A stretch of 64,000 nucleotides of DNA, taken from the NCBI GenBank assembly GCA_964421595.1, contig CAYQXY010000027.1, positions 15,454 through 79,453 of the forward strand, in the 5' to 3' direction. Shown here piece after piece: positions 46,960-55,985 of the stretch. The stretch is from PXAP01 sp964421595. Its GTDB lineage: Bacteria; Bacteroidota; Bacteroidia; Bacteroidales; PUMT01. The notes under the pieces were generated by a model. It saw only the letters and a program-made list of their open reading frames with translations. It ran no database searches and was not told where the DNA came from. The position numbers were made by a program, and so were the translations under genes. How positions within the stretch are numbered: position 1 is the stretch's first letter; each line of letters opens with the position of its first letter.

Positions 46960-48198
46960 TTACAAGTCATCATAAAAATAATGCAATGCGCTTCTGATTG
47001 GCAATATATGTGACTGGCCAAGGGGACAAAGGGATGTCTGCTCCATAATGCCAGCCTGTTTAATCAGGTCTGCTTTAAGCCCGCTGCTGTTTTCAGATGT
47101 CTTAATCTGCTGCATAATCATAAGCAGTTGCCTTGACCCTACCCTGCATGGCACACATTTGCCGCAGGACTCATGCTCAAAGAAGCGGAGAATGGAGTAA
47201 AGCATATCCCATACAGGCATCTCCGTATCCATTACTATTATGGCGCCTGAACCAAGAGTTGCACCCCTTTCCTTTAGCTTATCGAAACCGGTTTCACAGT
47301 CAAGCATTGATTCATCGATAAATGTACCTGCCGCCCCGCCGAGTATTGCCCCCCTGAATGTTTTTCCCTCGATCATCCCCCCCGCAAAATTAAAAATCAG
47401 GCTGCCCAGGGTGGTGCCCATCTCCACTTCAAAGAAGCCGGGATTTTTAACCGGACCGCTTATTGTAAATATTTTCGTGCCCGGCGATTTCTCAGTTCCA
47501 AGAGACCGGTACCAGCCGGCACCCCTTGATATAATTGCAGGAAAACATCCAAAAGTCTCTACATTGTTTATCAGGGTGGGAGAATTCCATAACCCCTTTT
47601 CGGCCGGGTATGGTGGCTTTATACGGGGATAACCCCGCTTTCCTTCCAGTGATTCAAGCAGGGTCAGTTCTTCGCCGCAGAGATACGAACCTGCTCCCTT
47701 GCGGATCTCAATATCAAATGAAAATCCTGATCCGAGGATGTCATCACCCAAAAAGCCTTTCCTTCTCATTCCGGCAATTGCTTTTTCTGCAAGATCTATT
47801 GCCTTAAAATATTCCCCGCGTATATATAAATAACCCTTTGTAGCTCTTATAGACCATGCGGCAATCAATAATCCCTCAAGGTACATATGCGGATCATATT
47901 CCATAATTATCCTGTCCTTCCATGTGCCGGGTTCACCTTCATCGGCATTGCAGATGACATAACGGTTTTCACATCTCAGACAAGCCTGGCTGGTAAACCT
48001 TTTTTTTAGTCCGGTTGAAAAACCGGCCCCGCCCCTGCCTCTTAGTCCTGAATCTATCAATTCATCAATTACAGCTTCGGGCTCCATTTTCAAAGCTTTG
48101 CTGAAAGCCTTGTAACCCCCGGCAGCAATATAATCATCAATATTGCCAGGATCAATCTTGCCGTAATTTTTTAGAACAACCCTGTATTCCTCAGCCAT
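46960..48198 (-). CDS. fdsB: Formate dehydrogenase beta subunit (NuoF-like, FMN/NADH-binding)
   Basis: This 412-residue protein is a NuoF homologue. The FMN/NADH site is GLRGRGGAGFSTGLK and NADEGEPGTWKDR; SYLCGEELTLLESLEG follows; the [4Fe-4S] cluster uses ESCGKCVPCRVG and the late SLCPLGQ. The length matches NuoF without the thioredoxin-like N-terminal domain seen in FdsB or HydB versions, which is supplied by the NuoE-like neighbour. It passes electrons from the formate dehydrogenase to NAD+. It lies between fdsG (11 bases) and fdhA (15 bases). Confidence 0.88.
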   Translation of the reverse strand: MAEEYRVVLKNYGKIDPGNIDDYIAAGGYKAFSKALKMEPEAVIDELIDSGLRGRGGAGFSTGLKKRFTSQACLRCENRYVICNADEGEPGTWKDRIIMEYDPHMYLEGLLIAAWSIRATKGYLYIRGEYFKAIDLAEKAIAGMRRKGFLGDDILGSGFSFDIEIRKGAGSYLCGEELTLLESLEGKRGYPRIKPPYPAEKGLWNSPTLINNVETFGCFPAIISRGAGWYRSLGTEKSPGTKIFTISGPVKNPGFFEVEMGTTLGSLIFNFAGGMIEGKTFRGAILGGAAGTFIDESMLDCETGFDKLKERGATLGSGAIIVMDTEMPVWDMLYSILRFFEHESCGKCVPCRVGSRQLLMIMQQIKTSENSSGLKADLIKQAGIMEQTSLCPLGQSHILPIRSALHYFYDDL

Positions 48199-48209
48199 GA
48201 TAATATGGT

Positions 48210-48668
48210 TTATGACTTACTTCTTAATTCAGATATTACAGAGGCAATGCTGCCCTCTGTCAGATTGCCATAAGGCTCCTGCCCTATCATCATGGCCGGG
48301 GCCACATCGCAAATGCCAAGGCATTCCGAAAGTTCTATGTAAAACAGTCCGTCAGGCGTAGGCTCGTTAATTCCAACTTTAAGAACCTTCCGGAGATTTT
48401 CGAGAACGGTTTCATGGCCCATAAGGTGGCATATCGGCGACTGGCACACTCTGACAATATATTTGGCCCTTGGTTTTGTGCTGAACATTGTATAATATTT
48501 TACAACCCCGTAGACGGAACTCACGGTAGTATTCAGGTAAGCTGCAACTTCCCTGAGAATTTCATCGGGAAGATAGTTTTGCGGATGAGCATCCTGTATA
48601 TCATGCAGGATATTCAATAAATTGGTTTTTTCAGGAGAATACCTCAGAAGAATCTTTCGAATATCCAT
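48210..48668 (-). CDS. fdsG: Formate dehydrogenase gamma subunit (NuoE-like, [2Fe-2S])
   Basis: This 152-residue protein is a NuoE-type thioredoxin-fold ferredoxin. The cluster ligands are CQSPIC (C-x4-C) and CLGIC (C-x3-C), in VRVCQSPICHLMG and ELSECLGICDVAPAMM. The N-terminal helical part (LPDEILREVAAYLNTTVSSVYGV) is typical. It works with the NuoF-like subunit to reduce NAD+. Membership of a formate dehydrogenase rather than a hydrogenase or complex I is inferred from the adjacent fdhA. Confidence 0.88.
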   Translation of the reverse strand: MDIRKILLRYSPEKTNLLNILHDIQDAHPQNYLPDEILREVAAYLNTTVSSVYGVVKYYTMFSTKPRAKYIVRVCQSPICHLMGHETVLENLRKVLKVGINEPTPDGLFYIELSECLGICDVAPAMMIGQEPYGNLTEGSIASVISELRSKS

Positions 48669-48749
48669 ATAGTCTGAAATTTATCTTAACTTATAAAAGT
48701 AGTATTCAGACAATCAAAAATCAATAAAAGGCGACAATATAGAATTGGT

Positions 48750-49337
48750 TTAAAGAAGGTCGCGCGGACTGTTAATATTCCTGAAAGCACCAGAAATAAA
48801 CTGGTCAGCGCTCACTTCCATAGAGGCTGTCCTTACAGTATCGAGAAAGGCCCTTATTGAATAATTTGATGTTGAGCTGAGGAAATGAGCGAGTTTTTCA
48901 CTGATATCTGTCCTGTATATTGAATGCATTGGTTCCCAACGAGAATTAATAGTTGGCACAAGTGCATCGATATTCTCAAGATTGCCAAAATATTCTGTCT
49001 GCCTCCGTATCAGTCCGCTATCAATATAAGGCATATCACATGACACAACAAAAATATAAGGAGTTTCTGAGTGTTTCATGCCCGCATGGATTCCTCCAAG
49101 CGGACCGGCATCCAGGAAAATATCGGGTTCCACTGAAACATCGGCCCATTCCCTGTATTTTTCAGGGGAATTGGATATAACAAGAATATTTTCAAAAACC
49201 ACATGCAGCCGGTCAATAACCATCCGTATCATAGGAACTTTGCCAACCAGGGTAAAAGCTTTATCCACACCGCCAAAACGGGTGCTTTTTCCGCCAGCAA
49301 GTATGACTGCTGTAATATTACCTGGCACCGTATCCAT
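48750..49337 (-). CDS. mobA: Molybdenum cofactor guanylyltransferase
   Basis: This 195-residue nucleotidyltransferase attaches GMP to molybdopterin, making the bis-MGD cofactor needed by formate dehydrogenases. The signature LAGGKSTRFGGVDKAF lies at residues 14-29, followed by DAGPLGGIHAGMKHSE and VVSCDMPYID with the metal-binding Asp. It sits 81 bases upstream of the formate dehydrogenase genes on the same strand, a functionally sensible pairing. No fdhD-type sulfurtransferase is present in the window. Confidence 0.9.
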   Translation of the reverse strand: MDTVPGNITAVILAGGKSTRFGGVDKAFTLVGKVPMIRMVIDRLHVVFENILVISNSPEKYREWADVSVEPDIFLDAGPLGGIHAGMKHSETPYIFVVSCDMPYIDSGLIRRQTEYFGNLENIDALVPTINSRWEPMHSIYRTDISEKLAHFLSSTSNYSIRAFLDTVRTASMEVSADQFISGAFRNINSPRDLL

Positions 49338-49388
49338 AATGAAACTGAATTAACCTGCAACAAGATAACATTTGAGCAATTAATTTCA

Positions 49389-49396
49389 TACTTTTG
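49389..49396 (+). promoter_or_regulatory. Bacteroidota-type -7 box before a small gene
   Basis: TACTTTTG fits TAnnTTTG and lies 23 bases before the ATG at 49420. A TTTG at 49371-49374 is only 14 bases upstream, short for the usual -33 spacing. Confidence 0.35.
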
Positions 49397-49419
49397 CAGG
49401 TAACTATAAAAAAAACAAT

Positions 49420-49698
49420 ATGCCAAGTCGCAAAGATCTTAAAAAAAATATACACTACATTAGTTTTGAGCTGATTTCCGAATGCCTTATTTACAGGCAA
49501 TTTAATCCTGATGTTCCTGATGAAAAAGTGGATGCAATTATCGAGGAGATTATCAGGCACAGGGATGAATACCTTTCACGTACCAACAAGCCTGACGGGA
49601 AAGACAATCCTGCTCTGGTTAAAAAGCATTATCGTGCAATAGTTGATGATATAAAGAATAAAACAATTCCCCTTCTGGACCAGCTGCAGGAAAAATAG
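49420..49698 (+). CDS. Small conserved hypothetical protein (Bacteroidota type)
   Basis: This 92-residue, charged, helical protein starts MPSRKDLKKNIHYISFELI, followed by ECLIYRQFNPDVPDEKVDAI and ends LLDQLQEK. I recognise the pattern of a small conserved Bacteroidota protein of unknown function, but I know no domain name. It is divergent from mobA and has a promoter-like box just upstream. No signal or membrane segment is present. Confidence 0.65.
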   Translation: MPSRKDLKKNIHYISFELISECLIYRQFNPDVPDEKVDAIIEEIIRHRDEYLSRTNKPDGKDNPALVKKHYRAIVDDIKNKTIPLLDQLQEK

Positions 49699-50420
49699 TT
49701 TACTTCAGCCTGTAAATATTATCCTTTAACATTTATTGCTGGCATTTATATTGTCAATTTATTGGGGCATTATGCCACTATGCAATAATGGTGCAATAAA
49801 ATTTTGTCTATAGTATTTTGTTCTTTTGCCGGAAAGGTAAGGAAAAAATAGTTGCCAAAATCGAGCGCCACCTTTATTTCTATAATGATATATGTTGCTG
49901 GTAAAATCAAATATTCAGGGTGCGGAAAAAACCCTCCAGTTTTTCACTTTATAAATCGCTGATTTCTAATGTCATTTTTCATTGAAAACTGGTGCGGAAT
50001 TAACAAATGTTTTTTCCGCAGTTTAATCCTACACACAACCTTACCTGGATACTTCAAATTCTTCCATCAGGGAGCTGTTATTAGCCTTTTTCTCTTATAT
50101 CGCAAATTTACTGTTAAAAAGGTATTCAGAAGATAGAAAGTCGGGGCAAAAAAGAGCACTGGCTCAGGGAAAGTGAAAAACGGCAAGATATTATTTGTTA
50201 GCCAAACCAAATCATAATACTTTATTTCTTGATTATTTCTTACTGCATTAAAATACACATCTTGCCCGTCAGAGAGGCTGATACACTTAGCTCAATGGGT
50301 ATCCGAAAGAAAGGTGGTAAGCAGAGATCGGAGTTGGGTTATGTGCTGGGAGTTAAAAACGGAGCGCCAAAAGCTTCAATAAAAATCATCCAAATCTTTA
50401 GTTGACAAGTTAACAATTTT
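49699..50420. other. Non-coding gap with inverted repeats
   Basis: These 722 bases lie between the small hypothetical gene and the convergent peptide cluster. TGCGGAAAAAAC (49921-49932) is inverted at 50009-50020, and TGCGGAA (49993-49999) is inverted at 50014-50020, giving alternative hairpins that could be the remains of a small mobile element. An open frame at about 50295-50405 would give 37 residues (MGIRKKGGKQ...), but I cannot support it as a gene. Confidence 0.4.
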
Positions 50421-50870
50421 TTATTTGTCATGTATTGTTTCTGCCGGCCTAATAAGCAGAAAGGTTTTTGACTTCCAGAAAGCATCCAACTCATTCTCGC
50501 GGTATTCAACTATCCCCCACTGAGGATCGCCAATAATAAACTTATTGTCTTGCCAACCATAAAGTAGAAAACAATAATCATATCCCTCCTTTTTTTCACC
50601 TGGAAGTATTACTGGTCGCACAAATTCCTTCAAAAAATTGATGTCTCCTTCATACCCGTCAGCCCGGAAACCTTTATATTGTGCAGCCTCCATAATACTA
50701 TGCAGGCTTATGGTTCCGCTATCGACACCACATTCTTTTACAAGTTCTTCAATATTTGGGTTCACTCCAAAGAATCTCATCACCGAAGCAAGACATCCGA
50801 TCCCTGAATGTACGTATTTCCCGGTTCTGGTAAATGTTGATTTAACGTAGCCTATGTCAATTATTTCCAT
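50421..50870 (-). CDS. Stand-alone degenerate C39 peptidase-like protein
   Basis: This 149-residue protein has a C39 peptidase fold pattern without an active site. Aligned with the C39 domain of the exporter in this cluster, its HSGIGCLASVMRFFG block places Ser22 where the exporter has catalytic Cys15. Its YCFLLYG block places Tyr99 at the catalytic His89, while the third residue, Asp115 in IGDPQWG, is kept. Loss of both Cys and His recalls the C39-like domain of HlyB, which binds substrate without cutting. It is the last gene of the cluster and overlaps the glycosyltransferase stop by 14 bases, so translation is likely coupled. Leader binding for the glycosyltransferase is an inference. Confidence 0.65.
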   Translation of the reverse strand: MEIIDIGYVKSTFTRTGKYVHSGIGCLASVMRFFGVNPNIEELVKECGVDSGTISLHSIMEAAQYKGFRADGYEGDINFLKEFVRPVILPGEKKEGYDYCFLLYGWQDNKFIIGDPQWGIVEYRENELDAFWKSKTFLLIRPAETIHDK

Positions 50871-52236
50871 TAGGTTTAGAGTGTTGTTTAATTATTCTTT
50901 CAATTATTTCTATCACATGATCCGAATTGTTTTTTTCTTCAAATTTCTTTTTCATAGTAAGGATGTTCATTTTATAGAAACTATAATCTGATTTTATACT
51001 GTTCAGTTTCCTTGAAATAGTTTTTGCATTGTCTTTATTAATTTTACCCATGAGTCCTATTTTATGATAGACAGCCCTGGCTGCGCAACCTGGCTGGTCC
51101 CAATCCATAGACAAAGGGTAATTGAGTGTAGGCACGCCGAAAAAAACACACTCGGTAATACTGTTAATTCCTCCATGGGTGATCATTATATCACAATATT
51201 TCAGAAGATCAACCTGAGGAAGAAAATCGAAAACATACATGTTATTGGGAACAGGGTATATTTCAGTGACATTAAATTCAAATCCTGTTGATAAAATAAA
51301 CAAATCCTTTGGATTCAAACTTGAAACCTGTTTAATCCTGTTGAAAAATTTGAGGACTTCATTATGAAATTGCAAGTTATCCGACCCTAGTGAACAGTAG
51401 ATTATAACACCTTCATTTTTTTCTTTTTGGCGGTTTATAGTATCAATCAACACCCTATATCTCGGTAGGGAGATATTTGACTCCCGGTGAATATCTACAA
51501 GAGGTCCTATCGAATAAGTATCCTCTTTGTCAGGGTGAGGGAAGTCAAAATCTACTGCTGATACAATCAATCGCTGAATTTTGTTTATTCCAATGCCATA
51601 GCCCCTCTCCAGATTTATTCTTTTACTTAGTTTAATCCCATGATTTTTGGCTATTTGGCAGGTAATACTATAAATGTCGTTACCATCAGAATTAAGTTGG
51701 AGCATTTTTAACCTGAATCTGTTCCTGATAGTCTTTTTCATCCATAACCAATTGATTAAACATTTGCTTCTAAAAGAATCAGATGGAACATAATATGAGG
51801 TAAAGGGTGGAACATTTGGACTTTTGTAAGGCTCTGGTTTTGATTCGACACACAATACAGGGACATTGCATATCTCATAATATATAGCCTTCAGCATATT
51901 TTGCTCATCTAGCAAGACTAAATCTGGAGATAAAGTGATTAAAAACTCTTTAAACGCAAGGAAATCTTCCCGCATCTTTTTTAATTTTTTGTCTTTTTCA
52001 GGAAAAATCCTTTTATGCAAATACTTTCTAAAATTAAGCCTTTCTTTTTTTAGCAAAACGGGGCTAATATCAAATGCAGTCTCACGTGATTGTAAATTAT
52101 ATTTAGCAAGTTCGGCTTTAAGTCCCTGGTTAATATATATAACTTCATAACCAGCATCTTTCAATAATTGAACGATTTTAAGAAGACTGTTAAAATGCCC
52201 CATAGCAGGCAATATGTCAATAAGGATTTTTGGCAT
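50857..52236 (-). CDS. GT-B glycosyltransferase, family 1 (UGT/MGT-like)
   Basis: This 459-residue protein has the N-terminal start MPKILIDILPAMGHFNSLLK of macrolide/UDP-glycosyltransferase-like GT1 enzymes. The donor-binding half carries YCSLGS at about residue 280, FDFLPQVDLLKYCDIMITHGG and HGGINSITECVFFGVP, then PLSMDWDQPGCAARA. These match the HGG..S..E..GVP..DQ signature that binds the nucleotide sugar. It has no membrane segment. In a peptide cluster it may add sugar to the precursor, but the acceptor is unproven. A resistance or lipid role is the alternative. It lies 106 bases after the HlyD gene. Confidence 0.85.
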   Translation of the reverse strand: MPKILIDILPAMGHFNSLLKIVQLLKDAGYEVIYINQGLKAELAKYNLQSRETAFDISPVLLKKERLNFRKYLHKRIFPEKDKKLKKMREDFLAFKEFLITLSPDLVLLDEQNMLKAIYYEICNVPVLCVESKPEPYKSPNVPPFTSYYVPSDSFRSKCLINWLWMKKTIRNRFRLKMLQLNSDGNDIYSITCQIAKNHGIKLSKRINLERGYGIGINKIQRLIVSAVDFDFPHPDKEDTYSIGPLVDIHRESNISLPRYRVLIDTINRQKEKNEGVIIYCSLGSDNLQFHNEVLKFFNRIKQVSSLNPKDLFILSTGFEFNVTEIYPVPNNMYVFDFLPQVDLLKYCDIMITHGGINSITECVFFGVPTLNYPLSMDWDQPGCAARAVYHKIGLMGKINKDNAKTISRKLNSIKSDYSFYKMNILTMKKKFEEKNNSDHVIEIIERIIKQHSKPNGNN

Positions 52237-52342
52237 TTCATTTATGCACTAAATCATCATGAGTTTTTAATCCAGGAACAAAAAAAATAATGTATGCAAT
52301 ATGCTTCCTAAATTTTTTGTTCAAGTTCAATAAAAGAATGTT

Positions 52343-53647
52343 TCATTGCCTGTTTCTTTCCACTAAATATCTCAGCGGCTGAAGAACCCGGTAAATAGCA
52401 CGTGTATCCTTTGTAATTATTTCGGCTATGCCATCCATCTCCTGGATGAACCTTAGCTGTTCCTTGTATGAGGTAGTCATTCCTTCAAGCTCAATATCGG
52501 CAATATATCCCTGCTGCTCCGGAACAAGAGATACTGCTGTGACCATCCCTTTCAACATCCCGAACTCCATAAAAGGGAATCCCGACAGTTTGATGTTAAC
52601 CTTCTGCCCGCTCTCCACCTTGCCAAGTTCTGCAGGAGGTATTGTAGCTTTGGCAATGATACTGGTCTCATCAAGAGGCACCACAGTGGCGAACCGGTCA
52701 CCCGGACTTATCACCTGGTTTTCACTCCAGAAAATGGTGTTTGTTATTCTTCCTTCTATTGGTGATATGATCACATATTGATCTTTCCACTTTTCTATGG
52801 CAGTACTTAATTGCTGCAGGCTCTCTTCAATCGAAAGCCTGTGTTGGTGCAGTTCAATCTCATGGCTTATATTTAAGTCAACAAGTGATTCTCTTAACCT
52901 TATAACGCCAGCCTCTGTACTTCTCAAGGAACTCTCATGTCCTGCGAATGCTGCCTGCTTTTGGATATATGCCTGCTGTGAACGCTCATACTCTGCCTGG
53001 CTGATGGCATAGGCTCCCATCAAATTCAGCATAGAGTCTCTCTCAAATCCCACCATTGACAAGACAAGATCTTCACGTTGATACTGTAGTTGCCGAAGCT
53101 GCGTATTATAAATATCTTCCTGAAGCAAAATCTGTTGTTTAAGCAGATCGATTTTTAAGGGCAGCTGGTTTGATTGTAGGTAATGCTTGAATTGTCTGTA
53201 ATTCCTCAGAAAACCTGAATAGAACCCTTGAAGCTCGCCAAGGGAAAGACTTCCGGGGTAATCAACTGAAGGCAGTGCAATCTCGATATTCTCGGAAGAC
53301 CCCATTCCCTCAAGGTAATCCTCAAGTACCAATACGTCCTTATATCTGGCAGGATTCTCAATAACTGCAATAATATCACCAGTCTGAACAATTTGCTGGT
53401 TGGATACCATGATATGTGCAAGCTTTCCGCCTGCTCTTGCCTGAAGAGATGCAGGGGTGTTATATGTTGTAATTACCAGCGGGGCAGAAACAACTTGCGG
53501 GTACTTTATCAGATAGCTCCCCAGGATGATAGCTGCAAATATTAAAAACACGACAGATAAACCCCACCTGACTATCCAGCCGGGAATAGCACCCATAATC
53601 TCCTGGACTTCCTCACTGTGGACTTCAATATTCTCAAACTCGGGCAT
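52343..53647 (-). CDS. HlyD-family membrane fusion protein
   Basis: This 434-residue adaptor links an inner-membrane ABC exporter to an outer-membrane channel. One transmembrane helix lies at about residues 27-48 (WIVRWGLSVVFLIFAAIILGSYLI), quoted here as WIVRWGL to IILGSYL. A split barrel-sandwich domain flanks a long coiled coil (about 180-280, LYDTQLRQLQYQ-like repeats). VVPLDETSIIAKATIPPAELG and SGFPFMEFGMLKG form the C-terminal beta-barrel. It begins 27 bases after the exporter gene, whose partner it must be. No TolC-type outer-membrane gene is in the window. Confidence 0.9.
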   Translation of the reverse strand: MPEFENIEVHSEEVQEIMGAIPGWIVRWGLSVVFLIFAAIILGSYLIKYPQVVSAPLVITTYNTPASLQARAGGKLAHIMVSNQQIVQTGDIIAVIENPARYKDVLVLEDYLEGMGSSENIEIALPSVDYPGSLSLGELQGFYSGFLRNYRQFKHYLQSNQLPLKIDLLKQQILLQEDIYNTQLRQLQYQREDLVLSMVGFERDSMLNLMGAYAISQAEYERSQQAYIQKQAAFAGHESSLRSTEAGVIRLRESLVDLNISHEIELHQHRLSIEESLQQLSTAIEKWKDQYVIISPIEGRITNTIFWSENQVISPGDRFATVVPLDETSIIAKATIPPAELGKVESGQKVNIKLSGFPFMEFGMLKGMVTAVSLVPEQQGYIADIELEGMTTSYKEQLRFIQEMDGIAEIITKDTRAIYRVLQPLRYLVERNRQ

Positions 53648-53674
53648 AATTTCTTGATTTGTATTATTATTCTA

Positions 53675-55945
53675 CTAATTCCCTAACTCAAGCTGATCCT
53701 TAACCAAACTAAAATAAGCACCTCTTTTTGCAACCAGCTGTCTATGTGTGCCGGTTTCAATAATCTCTCCCTTTTCAAGCACAATGATCTGATCGGCCTT
53801 TTTCACTGTACTCAAGCGATGGGCTACCACCACTACTGTGCGACCCTTGAAAAACTCATCAAGGTTCTCCATTATAACCCTCTCATTCTGGGCATCGAGT
53901 GAATTTGTGGCTTCATCAAAAAAAAGGTAATCAGGATTCTTATACACCGACCTTGCAATTAGTATCCTCTGCTTCTGCCCTGTGCTTATTCCATGACCGT
54001 CACTACCTATCCTTGTCTCATACCCGAGAGGTAAAGACTCAATGAATTCTTTTATGTTAGCTGTTATTACAGCTTTATCAAGCTTTTCACTATCGGGATA
54101 TTCATCAATGACACCAATGTTATTGGAGATAGAATCGGAAAAGATAAATCCCTCCTGCATAACCACCCCGCATCTTTTTCGCCACTGCCGCTGACTGTAC
54201 TGTTGCAGGCGAATGCCGTTAAGGGATATTTCACCCTCTATGGGGTCATAGAATCCAAGCAGCAGCTTTATTAAGGTGGTTTTCCCGCTGCCGCTTGTGC
54301 CAACAATGGCAGTTACCTTGTTTGCCGGTATGGAAAGGTTCAGGTTGTTCAGCACTTTCTCAGAGTGAGGTCCATGATATTGAAACATCAGGTCCTTTAT
54401 GACAATATCTTTTGTGGAAGGTATTATTTGAATCTTGTTATCTTCAGGCCTTTCCTCATCATCCTTGTCATGTATCTCACCAAGCCTCTCCATACTGATC
54501 TTGGCATCCTGTGCTGCCTGGGTAAAGCCAATGAACTGTTGAATGGGAGCATTCAACTGTCCGATGATATACTGCACGGCCATCATCATCCCAAGGGTCA
54601 TATCACCGGATATAACCGCTTTGGCAGAAAGGAAGGAGATAAATACATTTTTGGCCTGGTTAATAAAGGTTGCGCCAATCTCCTGACTTTGTGTAAGGGC
54701 AAGGCTCTTTATGCTTACCTTGTAAAGCCGTGCCTGGATATGCTCCCATTCCCACCTTTTTTGCTTTTCACAGGCATTAAGTTTTATCTCCTGCATTCCA
54801 CTTACCAGCTGCACAATATTGCTTTGATTGGCAGAGGATTGCTGAAAGCGTTTGTAATCGAGCTCCCTTCTGCGCTTGAGAAACAAAATAACCCAGCCGA
54901 TATATAATACACTCCCAAGAAAGAATATACCCAGAATACCAACATGATAGGTAGTCATTATCACCGTGTACACAACAAGAGTGATTACAGCAAAGATGAT
55001 ATTAATCAGAGATCCTGTTAAAAAAGACTGAATACGGTTGTGATCCCCTATTCTCTGCATAATGTCTCCAATAAGCTTGACATCAAAAAAGGAGATTGGC
55101 AGTTTCATCAGCTTTATAAGAAAATCAGAGATAAGAGATATACTGATACGTGTTGTAACATGAAGCATCAGCCATGAACGGATAAATTCATTTGCCGTTT
55201 GCCCAAAAACAAGGGTTATCTGGGCAATAAGCATAACCACTATAAATGCCAGGTCGTTATTACTTATTCCGTAATCGACGATGGCCTGAGTGATAAAGGG
55301 AAAGAAAAGGCTTATGATACTTGCTGTAAGCATCCCGAGAAAAAGCTGTGCCAGGAATTTCCTGTAGGGCCGAAGGTACCCTATAAGATAAGTGAATTTC
55401 AGTTTACCTTTCTGTTCATCTTCCTGACGGTAAAAATCCGGGGTGGGTTCAAGGAGCAAGGCAGTGCCTTCTTTTTCCCCGCTTTTTTTTGTGCTTATCC
55501 AGCATTTAAGGAATTCTTTCTTTGTGTATTTCAGCAACCCCTGCGCCGGATCGGCAACATAGATGATTGTCTTCTGATCCTTTTTATCATCGCTTTCAGT
55601 GCCAGATGTAAATCCTGTTCCTCTGCCAAAAGGTAAAGCAAATTTACCTGGGGTCTTTATCTTGTAAACAACTACAAAGTGGCGCTGGTTCCAGTGGACA
55701 ATGCAGGGAAGAGGCACTTCATCCCGCAGTTGCTCCCAGGTAAGCCGGTAACCTTTTGTGCGAAACCCGATGCTCTCGGCAGCATCGCTGATGCCCATCA
55801 TCGACACCCCGCTTTTGGTAATAAAAGACCTGCTTCTCAAGGACTGGAGGCTATAGCTCTTGCCATAGTATTTGGCAATCATTCGCAGGCAGGTCGGCCC
55901 GCAGTCCATCGAATCAAGTTGTTTGTATATGGGGAAATGAGGCAT
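53675..55945 (-). CDS. Peptidase-containing ABC exporter (C39 PCAT)
   Basis: This 756-residue protein both cleaves a double-glycine leader and exports the peptide. The C39 domain has Gln9, catalytic Cys15 (DSMDCGPTCLRM), His89 (NQRHFVVV) and Asp132 (YVADPAQG), all present. About 30 extra residues (about 100-127) are inserted before Asp132. Six transmembrane helices follow at about residues 190-460. The ATPase has Walker A GTSGSGKTT near residue 548, a signature variant GISTGQKQR, Walker B YLFFDEATNS near residue 673 and switch VVAHRLS. It sits between the propeller and HlyD genes and is the expected processor of the GG precursor at 57393-57629. Confidence 0.95.
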   Translation of the reverse strand: MPHFPIYKQLDSMDCGPTCLRMIAKYYGKSYSLQSLRSRSFITKSGVSMMGISDAAESIGFRTKGYRLTWEQLRDEVPLPCIVHWNQRHFVVVYKIKTPGKFALPFGRGTGFTSGTESDDKKDQKTIIYVADPAQGLLKYTKKEFLKCWISTKKSGEKEGTALLLEPTPDFYRQEDEQKGKLKFTYLIGYLRPYRKFLAQLFLGMLTASIISLFFPFITQAIVDYGISNNDLAFIVVMLIAQITLVFGQTANEFIRSWLMLHVTTRISISLISDFLIKLMKLPISFFDVKLIGDIMQRIGDHNRIQSFLTGSLINIIFAVITLVVYTVIMTTYHVGILGIFFLGSVLYIGWVILFLKRRRELDYKRFQQSSANQSNIVQLVSGMQEIKLNACEKQKRWEWEHIQARLYKVSIKSLALTQSQEIGATFINQAKNVFISFLSAKAVISGDMTLGMMMAVQYIIGQLNAPIQQFIGFTQAAQDAKISMERLGEIHDKDDEERPEDNKIQIIPSTKDIVIKDLMFQYHGPHSEKVLNNLNLSIPANKVTAIVGTSGSGKTTLIKLLLGFYDPIEGEISLNGIRLQQYSQRQWRKRCGVVMQEGFIFSDSISNNIGVIDEYPDSEKLDKAVITANIKEFIESLPLGYETRIGSDGHGISTGQKQRILIARSVYKNPDYLFFDEATNSLDAQNERVIMENLDEFFKGRTVVVVAHRLSTVKKADQIIVLEKGEIIETGTHRQLVAKRGAYFSLVKDQLELGN

Positions 55946-55985
55946 GGGTGCGGGTTATAGAATAATTCCAACAATCAGCTGATAG

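Noticed and set aside
50295..50405. A 37-residue frame beginning MGIRKKGGKQ near the end of the peptide cluster
   Set aside because: No ribosome-binding site, no family resemblance and no conserved context could be seen.
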